Below, piece by piece: positions 27,827-35,782 of a DNA stretch of 46,153 nt. The stretch spans positions 1 to 46,153 of the forward strand of contig JABLXL010000027.1 of the NCBI GenBank assembly GCA_013178005.1. The letters run 5' to 3'. Source of the stretch: Actinomycetota bacterium (lineage in GTDB: Bacteria; Actinomycetota; Geothermincolia; Geothermincolales; RBG-13-55-18). The translations under genes and the position numbers were made by a program. The notes under the pieces are model-generated. The model had not been told where the DNA came from. It made no database searches and saw only the letters and a list, made by a program, of their open reading frames with translations. Each line of letters begins with the position of its first letter. The stretch's first letter is position 1.

Positions 27827-29983
27827 GTGGATATGGATATATCTCAGTACAAGGAACTGTTTATCAACGAGGCACAGGAACACCTGGAGGCCCTGAACCA
27901 GGCCATGGTGGACCTGGAGAGGGATCCGGAAAACCCCGACGTCCTCACGGAAATCTTCCGATCCGCCCATACCCTGAAGGGCATGTCGGCCACCATGGGC
28001 TTCGACCAGCTCACGGAGCTTTCCCATGAAATGGAAAATGTTCTGGACGGGCTGCGCAGCGGCGATATCGAGGTAAACACGGATATCGTGGACCTCCTCT
28101 TCGGCTGTTTCGACATGCTGGCTTCCATCGTGGCGTCCATCGCCGAGGAGAGCGGGGAGGTGCTGGACACAGGGCCCCTGATAGAGGCATTGCGCGGCGT
28201 GTACATGGGCGGACGCGGAGGCGTGGCGGAGAAAGCCGGCAAGGCGAAAAAGAGGGGCGCGAAGAAGAGGGCGCAGGAGAAGCCTGCGCCGGAGAAGCCA
28301 TCGGGTGGGGGCGTGGAGGAAGAACCCGCGCCGGACGGGGTGGCCGTGGAGGAGGTCCCGGCGGAAAAGGCGACGTCCGAGGGGGAGGGCCCTGTGCCTG
28401 AGGAGCCCCCGGGAGCCCAGGGCGAGGAGGAGGCGCCCGAGGAGATGGCTCCCATGGCCAACGAGGAAGCCGGGGAGTTGCGCAACCTCCGCCTGAGGGT
28501 GACCCTGGACAAGGACTGCGTGCTGAAATCGGTGCGGGTGTTCATGATCTTCAAGAAGCTCTCACAGCTCGGCAGGGTGGTGGATTCGAGCCCCTCGGTG
28601 GAGGACCTGGAGGACGAGAAGTTCGACCGGTCCTTTGAGGTGTTGCTCTCCAGCGCCGAGGAGGCGGGGGAAGTCCGCAGGGCGCTGATGACCATAGCCG
28701 AGGTGCAGGAAGTGCAGGCGCTCCCGCTCGAGGGCGGGCTTGAGGTCGAGGCGGAGTCCATGGCGGAGGAAGCTCCAGAGGAAGCCGTTTCCGAGCGCTC
28801 CCGCCCGGAGGTGGAGAGAGCCCCCGTGGCTCCGGTGCGAACCCAGAGCGTGAGAGTCAACATCTCGCGTCTGGACAACCTCATGAACCTCATCGGCGAA
28901 CTGGTGATCAACCGCACCAGGCTGCAGGAGATCTCCTCCTCTTACAATATCCCGGAACTGAAGGAAGCCCTGGCGCACACCGCCCGTTTGACCGCCGACC
29001 TTCAGGACGAAGTGATGAAAACGCGCATGGTGCCGGTGGAGCATATCTTCAACCGCTTCCCGCGCATGGTGAGGGACCTTGCCAAGAGCCGGGGGAAAGA
29101 GGTCGATTTCGTGATCGAGGGCAGGGATATCGAGCTGGACCGTACCATCCTGGACGAGATCAGCGATCCCCTGATGCACATGCTGCGCAACGCCGTGGAC
29201 CACGGCATCGACAGTCCCGAGGAAAGGGAGGCGCGGGGCAAGCCGAGGCGCGGGAGCATAAAACTGGCGGCGCGGCGGGACCGCAACTACGTGTCCATAG
29301 AGGTGCAGGACGATGGGCAGGGAGTGGATGCCGAGAAGGTCTTCGCCCTGGCCGTGGAGAGGGGCTTTATCTCCCCCGATGAAGCGCGGTCGCTGAGCGA
29401 GGAAGACGCCCTGCGCTTTCTGGCCATGCCGGGCTTTTCCACCGCGGAGGAGGTAAGCGGGGTTTCCGGTAGGGGGGTGGGCTTGGACGTGGTCAAGAAC
29501 AAGGTGGAATCCCTGGGGGGGATGCTGATCATGCAGAGCGTGAAGGGGGAGGGTACAACGTTCGCGCTCAAGCTCCCCCTCACCCTGGCGATAATACAAG
29601 CCCTGCTGGTAAAGGTGAGCAACGAGATATACGCCATACCCCTGGGGGTGGTTATGGAGACGGCGGTCATCTCCTCGTACGAGATAAAGTACGTGTCTGG
29701 CCAGGAGGTCATCTTCCTGAGGGACGAGACCCTGCCCCTGGTGCGGCTCGAGCGTTGCCTGGGCTTGGGAGGGGGCGATGGTCAGGGAACCTTCCCGGTG
29801 GTGGTGGTGGAGACGGCGCCCAGGAGCGTGGCCATCGCCGTGGACGAGCTCATGGGGCAACAGAAGATAGTCATCACCAGCCTGGACCGCTTTCTCAAGG
29901 GCATACGCGGCTTCGGGGGCGCGACCATCCTGGGCACGGGAGAGGTTGCGCTTATCCTGGACATACCGACTCTGTTATCCTGA
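27827..29983 (+). CDS. cheA: Chemotaxis histidine kinase CheA
   Basis: The 718-residue kinase has the full CheA order. The Hpt domain carries His48 in FRSAHTLKGMSATMGF. An acidic/Pro-rich linker (~140-225) is followed by a response-regulator-binding domain (~225-305). The dimerisation helices contain RLDNLMNLIGELVINRTRL. The GHKL ATPase has MLRNAVDHGID, DDGQGVD and GRGVGLDVVKNKVESLGG. A C-terminal CheW-like domain ends at LDIPTLLS. GTG 27827 starts MDMDISQYKE; an ATG two codons on is an alternative. Confidence 0.97.
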   Translation: MDMDISQYKELFINEAQEHLEALNQAMVDLERDPENPDVLTEIFRSAHTLKGMSATMGFDQLTELSHEMENVLDGLRSGDIEVNTDIVDLLFGCFDMLASIVASIAEESGEVLDTGPLIEALRGVYMGGRGGVAEKAGKAKKRGAKKRAQEKPAPEKPSGGGVEEEPAPDGVAVEEVPAEKATSEGEGPVPEEPPGAQGEEEAPEEMAPMANEEAGELRNLRLRVTLDKDCVLKSVRVFMIFKKLSQLGRVVDSSPSVEDLEDEKFDRSFEVLLSSAEEAGEVRRALMTIAEVQEVQALPLEGGLEVEAESMAEEAPEEAVSERSRPEVERAPVAPVRTQSVRVNISRLDNLMNLIGELVINRTRLQEISSSYNIPELKEALAHTARLTADLQDEVMKTRMVPVEHIFNRFPRMVRDLAKSRGKEVDFVIEGRDIELDRTILDEISDPLMHMLRNAVDHGIDSPEEREARGKPRRGSIKLAARRDRNYVSIEVQDDGQGVDAEKVFALAVERGFISPDEARSLSEEDALRFLAMPGFSTAEEVSGVSGRGVGLDVVKNKVESLGGMLIMQSVKGEGTTFALKLPLTLAIIQALLVKVSNEIYAIPLGVVMETAVISSYEIKYVSGQEVIFLRDETLPLVRLERCLGLGGGDGQGTFPVVVVETAPRSVAIAVDELMGQQKIVITSLDRFLKGIRGFGGATILGTGEVALILDIPTLLS

Positions 29984-30021
29984 AGGAAGTGGACTTGAGG
30001 TTTTCCTCGAAAGGAGGAGAT

Positions 30022-30633
30022 ATGGCGGAAGGGAGAGGGTTGACGCCCCTTCAGCTCGACGCGCTGAGAGAGGTGGGCAACATAGGTTCGGGAAACGCGG
30101 CGGTCGCCCTTTCCACCATGGTGGACAAGAAGGTCCTGCTGAGCGTCCCCAGGGCCACCCTGGTGCCCCTGGTCAAGGTGTCGGACCTGGTCGGGGGGGC
30201 GGAGACCCCAGTGGTGGGCATTTATCTGCACATAAGCGGCGAAGCGTCCGGCAGCATGCTCCTGTTGCTGGAGGAGCACAGCGCCAACCAGCTGGCCCAT
30301 CTCATGGTCAGCGGGAGCGAGCAGGGCGAACTGTCGATGGTGGAGCAGTCCGCGCTGCAGGAGACGGGAAGCATCCTGGCGGGCTCCTACCTCAATGCCC
30401 TTTCGCAGATGACCGGCCTCCTCCTGCGGCCGTCGGTTCCCGGATTCGCCATGGACATGGCCGGGGCGATAATAGATTTCATCCTGGTGGAGATAAGCCA
30501 GTCCGAGGACTACGTGCTGGTGATAGAGACGGAGTTCGACATACTGGAGCACGTGATCAAGGGACACCTTATCCTGTTCCCGGATCTCGGCTCTCTGGAC
30601 CTCATCCTCGGGAGGTTGGGGGTGAGCGGTTGA
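30022..30633 (+). CDS. cheC: CheY-phosphatase CheC
   Basis: CheC dephosphorylates CheY-P in bacteria without CheZ. At 203 residues it shows the two family motifs: DALREVGNIGSGNAAVAL near the start and a second, diverged QETGSILAGSYLNAL around residue 115. The second has Gly-Ser where Gly-Asn is usual, so one of the two active sites may be weakened. ATG 30022 follows AAAGGAGG. cheD follows, as in Bacillus and Thermotoga, where CheD modulates CheC. Confidence 0.93.
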   Translation: MAEGRGLTPLQLDALREVGNIGSGNAAVALSTMVDKKVLLSVPRATLVPLVKVSDLVGGAETPVVGIYLHISGEASGSMLLLLEEHSANQLAHLMVSGSEQGELSMVEQSALQETGSILAGSYLNALSQMTGLLLRPSVPGFAMDMAGAIIDFILVEISQSEDYVLVIETEFDILEHVIKGHLILFPDLGSLDLILGRLGVSG

Positions 30634-30649
30634 GCGGAGGCGGAGGGGC

Positions 30650-31249
30650 GTGACGCGGATACGGGACCAACGGGAAAGCAGGAACGCATCCGGCGTGGAA
30701 GGGGAGAACGCCACGATCGGGAGCGAGAAACAAGCGCCGGAGGAAACGGTAAACATAGGCGTCGCGGAGTATTGCGTGACCGACAATTCGCACGTGCTGG
30801 CGAGCTACGGGCTGGGGAGCTGCGTGGGAGTGGTTCTCTATGACGAGAAGCGCCGCATAGGGGGCATGGCACACGTTATGCTGCCGGACTCCACCGCCAT
30901 CACCAAGAAGGGCAACCCGGGCAAGTTCGCGGATACGGCCATCAAGGCGATGGTGGAGGAGATGGAAAAGCTGGGCTCGCGACGCGCCGATATCAAGGCG
31001 AAGATCGCCGGGGGGGCGTGCATGTTCACCATCCCCGGAGCCGTCAACCCCCGCAACGTGCCCGGTCCCTGCCTGGGAATGCAGATCGGGGAGCGCAACG
31101 TTGAGGCCGCCAAGGCGGCGCTGCGCGAGCACCGCATCAGGTTGGTGGCGGAGGATACCGGGGGCAATTACGGAAGGACAATGCGCTTCGAAATATCCAG
31201 CGGCAAGGTCACCATAAGCTCCATCAAGCACGGCAGGAAGGAGCTATGA
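30650..31249 (+). CDS. cheD: Chemoreceptor glutamine deamidase CheD
   Basis: CheD deamidates receptor glutamines and binds CheC. The catalytic Cys lies in SYGLGSCVGVVLYD and the His in GGMAHVMLPDS. Conserved CheD segments KIAGGACMF and GRTMRFEISSGKV follow. The first ~30 residues are a charged, unconserved extension, so the true start may be downstream of GTG 30650. Its ATGA stop/start overlap with the next gene indicates coupling. Confidence 0.95.
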   Translation: MTRIRDQRESRNASGVEGENATIGSEKQAPEETVNIGVAEYCVTDNSHVLASYGLGSCVGVVLYDEKRRIGGMAHVMLPDSTAITKKGNPGKFADTAIKAMVEEMEKLGSRRADIKAKIAGGACMFTIPGAVNPRNVPGPCLGMQIGERNVEAAKAALREHRIRLVAEDTGGNYGRTMRFEISSGKVTISSIKHGRKEL

Positions 31250-31593
31250 AAGAAGAGCCCAAGGGCGAGCGGGTGGAGGTGTCGCGAGAAGCCATCGCGG
31301 CCCTGGCGGCGCAGGCAGCCGGAGAGGTGGAGGGCGCCGAGGTCTGCCAGCCAAAGGCGGTGGAGAGCATCACCTCGCGGGTAAAGCGAGAGTTCGTCCA
31401 CAAGGGGATCAAGGTCAGCCGGGACGATTCCTCCTACCGGCTGAGCGTCTATCTCAAGGTGCGCTACGGCGCCCACATACCCTCCGTGGCGCGCGAGGTC
31501 GCGGGCAAGGTCAAGGAATACGTGGAAGGGCTCACCGATCTCCCGGTCGAGGAGGTCGAGGTAGTCATTGAGGACGTCGAGCCGCCGGCCTGA
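31246..31593 (+). CDS. Asp23/Gls24 family protein
   Basis: The 115-residue protein fits the Asp23 family: VEVSREAIAALAAQAAGEVE at the start, KGIKVSRDDSSYRLSVYLKV in the middle, and a helical IPSVAREVAGKVKEYVEG with a final EVVIEDVE strand. Family members are linked to the cell envelope and stress in Gram-positive bacteria. It overlaps cheD by four bases, an unusual setting. Its stop TGA abuts the stop of the convergent pseudo-amidase gene with no base between. Confidence 0.87.
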   Translation: MKEEPKGERVEVSREAIAALAAQAAGEVEGAEVCQPKAVESITSRVKREFVHKGIKVSRDDSSYRLSVYLKVRYGAHIPSVAREVAGKVKEYVEGLTDLPVEEVEVVIEDVEPPA

Positions 31594-32583
31594 TCACGTC
31601 TCGCCGGGGCGAAAATAGGCTATCGCCGCCTCCACCAGGGCGGGGTAAAGCACGGTGACGGGATCCACGCCGCTACCGTATTCCACGATCACACAGGGCA
31701 TGCGTGTCTCCCTGAGCATGGGGTAGCTCCTGGCCTCTGGGGCCGCGATCTGCGCCGCAGCGTTTTCGCCCAACCCCTCCCACACAAGGGACGCCAGGCG
31801 CTTCCCTCGTGGCGAAGAGTAATCGCCGCTGCCGAAATAGTACACCCGCGCTCCGGGTTCCCCCGATGCGCGGAGGCAGAGAACGATATCCGCGTCGCAG
31901 TCATTCGCCTGGCGCGCCCTTTGCCCTTCGGGGATTCCAGAAGATGGGCCGCCTGTTATCACCACCACCATGCCATGCGACCTCAAGTCTCCCGCCGCCA
32001 GGCGCACGGCGTCCTCGGCGCTGCCGCTCTCCTCCCCGGCGTCCAGCACCACCGTGCGCCCGGCAATGCCGCGCGAGGAAAGGTCCTCTATGGCCTCGTG
32101 GACCTCGGCCACGCTGGTGTCCTTCAGGGCATGGCGCAGCCGCTGGAGGTAGGACAGAGTGGAGGAGCCGGCGATGCCGTCCACCGGAAGGCCCACATTG
32201 TGCTGGAAGGCGCGCAAAGCCCGGTCGGTATCCCGGCCAAAGATGCCGTCCTCGCGCCCGGCGTTGAAGCCCAGACGGTTGAGGTAGCGCTGCAGCTCGC
32301 GCACGTCGTCCCCGCGGAAAGGGGGAACGCGGAGGTAGAGGAAACGGTCGCCGAGGCGATAGGAGGCCTCGACCAGCTCGTGCCAGGTGTTCTCGTCCAC
32401 CCTCCCGTCCGCGGGCAGGCCTCGCCTTGACTGGAACTCCCGCACCGCTCCGGCAGTGCTCTCTCCGTAATGCGCTTCACGCATCTCCGCCTCGAGCCCT
32501 GGCGGCGTGTAGCCGAGCTCGAAGAGCCGCTTTTGCACATCGCTCACGGCGGGACCGCGGTCCCCTGGCGAAACGACGCGCAC
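31594..32583 (-). CDS. CwlM-like degenerate amidase with two peptidoglycan-binding domains
   Basis: Residues ~5-72 and ~85-150 are two peptidoglycan-binding type 1 domains (GPAVSDVQKRLFELGY; DDVRELQRYLNRLGF). Residues ~176-325 have the amidase_3 fold, but zinc ligands are missing. Where active enzymes have D-P-G-H, this has DAGE (E184). Where they have S-I-H-A-N, it has CLRAS (R238). Only the late glutamate (VIVEYG, E301) remains. No signal peptide is present, so it should be cytoplasmic. Mycobacterial CwlM has the same architecture and cytoplasmic location and regulates MurA, which is my proposed analogy. GTG 32583 has AAGGAGGA inside the end of the kinase gene. Confidence 0.85.
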   Translation of the reverse strand: MRVVSPGDRGPAVSDVQKRLFELGYTPPGLEAEMREAHYGESTAGAVREFQSRRGLPADGRVDENTWHELVEASYRLGDRFLYLRVPPFRGDDVRELQRYLNRLGFNAGREDGIFGRDTDRALRAFQHNVGLPVDGIAGSSTLSYLQRLRHALKDTSVAEVHEAIEDLSSRGIAGRTVVLDAGEESGSAEDAVRLAAGDLRSHGMVVVITGGPSSGIPEGQRARQANDCDADIVLCLRASGEPGARVYYFGSGDYSSPRGKRLASLVWEGLGENAAAQIAAPEARSYPMLRETRMPCVIVEYGSGVDPVTVLYPALVEAAIAYFRPGET

Positions 32584-32586
32584 TTC

Positions 32587-34683
32587 TCAATCCTCCTTGT
32601 GCGCGGGAAGGGTGAACTTGAAGGATGACCCCATGCCCGCCTCGCTCTCCACCCATATGCGCCCCCCATGCCCCTCGACGATCCCCTTGGAGATGACCAG
32701 CCCCAGGCCCAACCCTCCCGCCGAGCGGGTGGAGTCCGTTTCTACCTGGTAGAACATGGTAAACAACTTTCGCTGCTGCTCGAGGGGTATGCCGGGGCCG
32801 TTGTCCCTTACCGCTATCTCCACCCAATCGGGATCCTCCGCGACGCGGGCCGAAACCTCTATCTCTCCCCCTGGAGGGGTGAACTTGATGGCGTTGCCGA
32901 TGAGGTTTTCCAGCACCTGGTGGATGCGCCACACGTCGACGCTCACGGGAGGCAGGCCTTCGGGCACGGCGTGCCGGAGCGCGAGACCCGCCTGCTCCGC
33001 CCGGCCCTCGTATTCGGAGACGACGTTTACGATCAGCCCTTCCACGGGAGCGGGCCACCTCTCTCCTACCAGGCGCCCTTCCTCCAGCCGGGTGACGTCG
33101 AGAAGGTCGTTGATGATCTTGGTCATCTGGTCCGCGCGCGCGTTCATGATCCTGATCTTGTCCATCTGGAAGGGGGCGAGGTCGCCCAGCTCGCCGAACT
33201 GGAAAGCGTCCACGTAGCCTTTGATGATGGAAAGGGGGGTGCGCAGCTCGTGGGAGGCTATGGCGATGAAATCCGACTTCATCTTGTCCAGCACCGATAG
33301 CTCCTCGTAAGCCTTTTCCAGGTATCTGTGGCTTTCCTCTACCATGGCTTGCAGGCGACGCCGTTCGCTCAGGTCATGGGCGATGCCCACGATGCCGGCG
33401 AACTCGCCGGAGCGGAAAAGCGGCGCCGAGCTGATCTGCACCGGCAAAACGCCGCCGTCGTCTCGCCGTAGCAGGGTCTCGAAAAAGACCTTCTCCCCCC
33501 GGCGACGCCGTTCCAGCATGCGCTCGATCTTGGGCGCTTCCTCGGGCATTACGATGTCGAATGGACCTTTTTGGAAAAGGTCCCCGCTGCTCCGCAGCCC
33601 CAGCATGTCCAGGAAGGCCTGGTTGCAGAAGGAGAACTTGCCCTCCGAGTTCATGGCATAGAAGCCGTCGTTGAGGCTTTCGATGAGCAGGTTGAGGTAA
33701 TCGGTGGTTTCCGCCAGGCGCCGCTCCAGGCGCACGTACTCCGTCACGTCCTCGAACAACAACAGGGCCTCGCGCACCGTTCCGGCCTCGTCCACCAGGG
33801 GATGCAGGCGCACGCGGTGGAAAAAGTCCATCCCGCCCACCACCTGGTGCACGCGCGGCTGCTCGAAGGAGCGCCCCTCGATGAGCACCCGCCTCAGTAT
33901 GTGCTTCCAGTCGGGGCGGAACTCGCTGGGCATGACGTCCAGGGCGGGAAGGCCCGGAACGCTGCCCTCGTCCAGGCCGCAGGAGTCAAGGATCCAGCGC
34001 ATCATGGACTGGTTGCATCGCACCAGACGGAAGTTGCGGTCGAGGACCGCTATCTTCACCGGCACGCTCTCGAACACGCCCGCCTCGCGCTCCGACGCCT
34101 CCAGCAACACCGCGCGCTCCCACGCCTCCTGGGTGATGTCCTGGATGACCACGAGCACGCTGCGCGATCCCCCGTCGCCGGGCAGCGCGGAAAGCCATAC
34201 CCGGCATACTCCGGAATGTTTTTCCAGGTAATATTGCTCGTGTTGTATCTCCAGCGGGGCCTCGGATTCCAGGGCTTGTTTCAACACGGGCGTCCAGGCC
34301 CCGAAATAAGGGGGGAGAAACACCTCGTCGAGCTTCCTGCCCGGGAGCCCCTCGGCCGCCTCGCCGTTCAGGGGTATGAATTCCGCCGCCCGCAGGTTGG
34401 CCTCCAGGATGTAGCCTTCCGGGCTCACCAGCAAGGCGGGGGTGGGTATCGCCTCGAGGAAGGAGGAGCGATCGCCCCGCCGGGGTCCGGTGGTGGCGGG
34501 GCGCGCCGGGCCACGCCCGCGCGACGCAGGGAAGGAGGCGAGGGCGCACAGGGCGGCAAGGACCAGAAAGACGATAGTGGCGATCCGCCAGCCCGCCAAG
34601 GCGCAGAGCAGCGCCAGGCCCATGAGCGACAGGGCGGCCGAAACCGCCAGGCGGGCAGTCCGGTTTCCGGCCTCACCCCTCAA
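32587..34683 (-). CDS. Membrane PAS-domain sensor histidine kinase
   Basis: Two membrane helices (about residues 10-32 and 35-53) are followed by three PAS domains (~75-185, 195-320, 330-445). The HisKA domain has His478 in FIAIASHELRTPLS. The GHKL ATPase has VLENLIGNAIKFTPPGG, RDNGPGIP and GGLGLGLVISKGIVEGHGG. TTG 34683 is chosen because GGAGGG lies eight bases upstream; it overlaps the preceding membrane-protein gene by 11 bases. An ATG at 34764 would overlap by 92. The partner regulator is likely the receiver at 35371. It is followed after three bases by the pseudo-amidase. Confidence 0.93.
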   Translation of the reverse strand: MRGEAGNRTARLAVSAALSLMGLALLCALAGWRIATIVFLVLAALCALASFPASRGRGPARPATTGPRRGDRSSFLEAIPTPALLVSPEGYILEANLRAAEFIPLNGEAAEGLPGRKLDEVFLPPYFGAWTPVLKQALESEAPLEIQHEQYYLEKHSGVCRVWLSALPGDGGSRSVLVVIQDITQEAWERAVLLEASEREAGVFESVPVKIAVLDRNFRLVRCNQSMMRWILDSCGLDEGSVPGLPALDVMPSEFRPDWKHILRRVLIEGRSFEQPRVHQVVGGMDFFHRVRLHPLVDEAGTVREALLLFEDVTEYVRLERRLAETTDYLNLLIESLNDGFYAMNSEGKFSFCNQAFLDMLGLRSSGDLFQKGPFDIVMPEEAPKIERMLERRRRGEKVFFETLLRRDDGGVLPVQISSAPLFRSGEFAGIVGIAHDLSERRRLQAMVEESHRYLEKAYEELSVLDKMKSDFIAIASHELRTPLSIIKGYVDAFQFGELGDLAPFQMDKIRIMNARADQMTKIINDLLDVTRLEEGRLVGERWPAPVEGLIVNVVSEYEGRAEQAGLALRHAVPEGLPPVSVDVWRIHQVLENLIGNAIKFTPPGGEIEVSARVAEDPDWVEIAVRDNGPGIPLEQQRKLFTMFYQVETDSTRSAGGLGLGLVISKGIVEGHGGRIWVESEAGMGSSFKFTLPAHKED

Positions 34684-35044
34684 CCCCGGGACCCTCCTTC
34701 CGGCGGGAGCGGTAGAGCTCGCCCCATATCCAGCCCCAGTACCTCGCGGTGGCGATGAGGGCAAAGGTTATGGCTATCCCCATGGGGATGGAGGCCACGG
34801 CGATCTTTATGATCAGGCCCGTGCTCGGGTCAGGATCCGGGAGGCCCCACGCGCCGGTGAGCAGAAGGATCCAGGCGGCGGGCAGGGGAGCGATGAAGAA
34901 GAAAAGGGAGACATAATAAAGGCGGTAGTACGGGGGGAGCTCCAAGGCCTGGCCCAGGCGCTTGCCCATGGCGCCGAGCAGGAGAAGCAGGACCGCCACG
35001 GAGAGGGGGCCGACTATGTAGAGAGCCGAGGATAGGTAATTCAT
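34673..35044 (-). CDS. Small three-helix membrane protein B
   Basis: I do not recognise a family. The 123-residue protein has three predicted membrane helices (about 5-26, 41-66, 76-100) and a basic C-terminal tail (YRSRRKEGPG). ATG 35044 overlaps the stop of the preceding gene as ATGA. Position between another three-helix protein and the histidine kinase suggests they form one membrane sensor complex. That is inference. Confidence 0.8.
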   Translation of the reverse strand: MNYLSSALYIVGPLSVAVLLLLLGAMGKRLGQALELPPYYRLYYVSLFFFIAPLPAAWILLLTGAWGLPDPDPSTGLIIKIAVASIPMGIAITFALIATARYWGWIWGELYRSRRKEGPGVEG

Positions 35045-35343
35045 CTTCCCATCATCAGGCGGTAAGCGCGGTAAACCACGACGAGCAGGATCAGCCCGGA
35101 TATCATCGGCCAGACAGCATACCAGAGCTTGATGGCCACGATGGAGTCGGACATGGAATAGATGAGGGTGCTTGCCCCCATGAGCACGAAGAACACCGGG
35201 AGCAGGAAGTAAAGCGTTCTGCCCCCGAACTTGTGCTCCGCCATGCGGCAGATTCCAGCGAAATACACCAGCAGGACGGCGGTGGCGGAGGTATTGTAGA
35301 ACCAGAGGAAAAGAGACAGCGTCTTCCACCATTCGTTCGACAT
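35041..35343 (-). CDS. Small three-helix membrane protein A
   Basis: The family is not recognised. About 100 residues with three predicted helices: WFYNTSATAVLLVYFAGI, LYFLLPVFFVLMGASTLIY and AVWPMISGLILLVVVY. Aromatic-rich loops separate them. ATG 35343 with AAAGGGGG upstream is preferred over a TTG one codon earlier. It is translationally coupled to protein B by a four-base overlap, so the pair is probably made in equal amounts. Confidence 0.8.
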   Translation of the reverse strand: MSNEWWKTLSLFLWFYNTSATAVLLVYFAGICRMAEHKFGGRTLYFLLPVFFVLMGASTLIYSMSDSIVAIKLWYAVWPMISGLILLVVVYRAYRLMMGR

Positions 35344-35370
35344 CAACGCCCCCTTTCCGCGCCCCTAGCC

Positions 35371-35772
35371 TTAAGGCGACCGCTCTCCCTCTCCCCTCCG
35401 CTCGTCCAGTATGCGCCCGACCTCGCTGAGCAGCTCCTGCTTGCTGAAGGGCTTGGTTATATAGCCCGCGGCCTTCATCACCGAGAGGCCGATCATCTTG
35501 TCGATGTTCTGCGTGCGGGCGGTGATAAAAGCCACCGGTATTTTGCGGGCTTCAGGGTCGTTCTTGATGCGCCGCAGCACCTCCCAGCCGTCGATGCGCG
35601 GCATCATGATATCCAGCAAGATGAGGTCGGGCTTTTCATGAAAGGTCTTCTCCAGGGCTTCCTCGCCGGAGAAGGCCGAGATGGTGGCGTAGCCGGCGTT
35701 GCGCAGGAAGAGCTCGATGAGCTCCACCATCTCCCGGTCGTCGTCCACGATCAGGATCTTGTGTGCCATCAT
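35371..35772 (-). CDS. Stand-alone receiver-domain response regulator
   Basis: The 133-residue protein is a receiver only: acidic cluster ILIVDDD, phospho-acceptor Asp54 in LILLDIMMPRIDG, Thr in FITART, and Lys in YITKPFSKQE. No output domain is present, so it must act by protein contact, for example on the KaiC-type ATPase just upstream or within a phosphorelay with the PAS kinase downstream. ATG 35772 or 35769 may serve as start. Confidence 0.93.
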   Translation of the reverse strand: MMAHKILIVDDDREMVELIELFLRNAGYATISAFSGEEALEKTFHEKPDLILLDIMMPRIDGWEVLRRIKNDPEARKIPVAFITARTQNIDKMIGLSVMKAAGYITKPFSKQELLSEVGRILDERRGEGERSP

Positions 35773-35782
35773 TCCACCCCCT

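Noticed and set aside
28562-29860. 432-codon open frame on the minus strand
   Set aside because: Antisense to cheA. His/Leu/Gly-rich composition is typical of an opposite-strand shadow.
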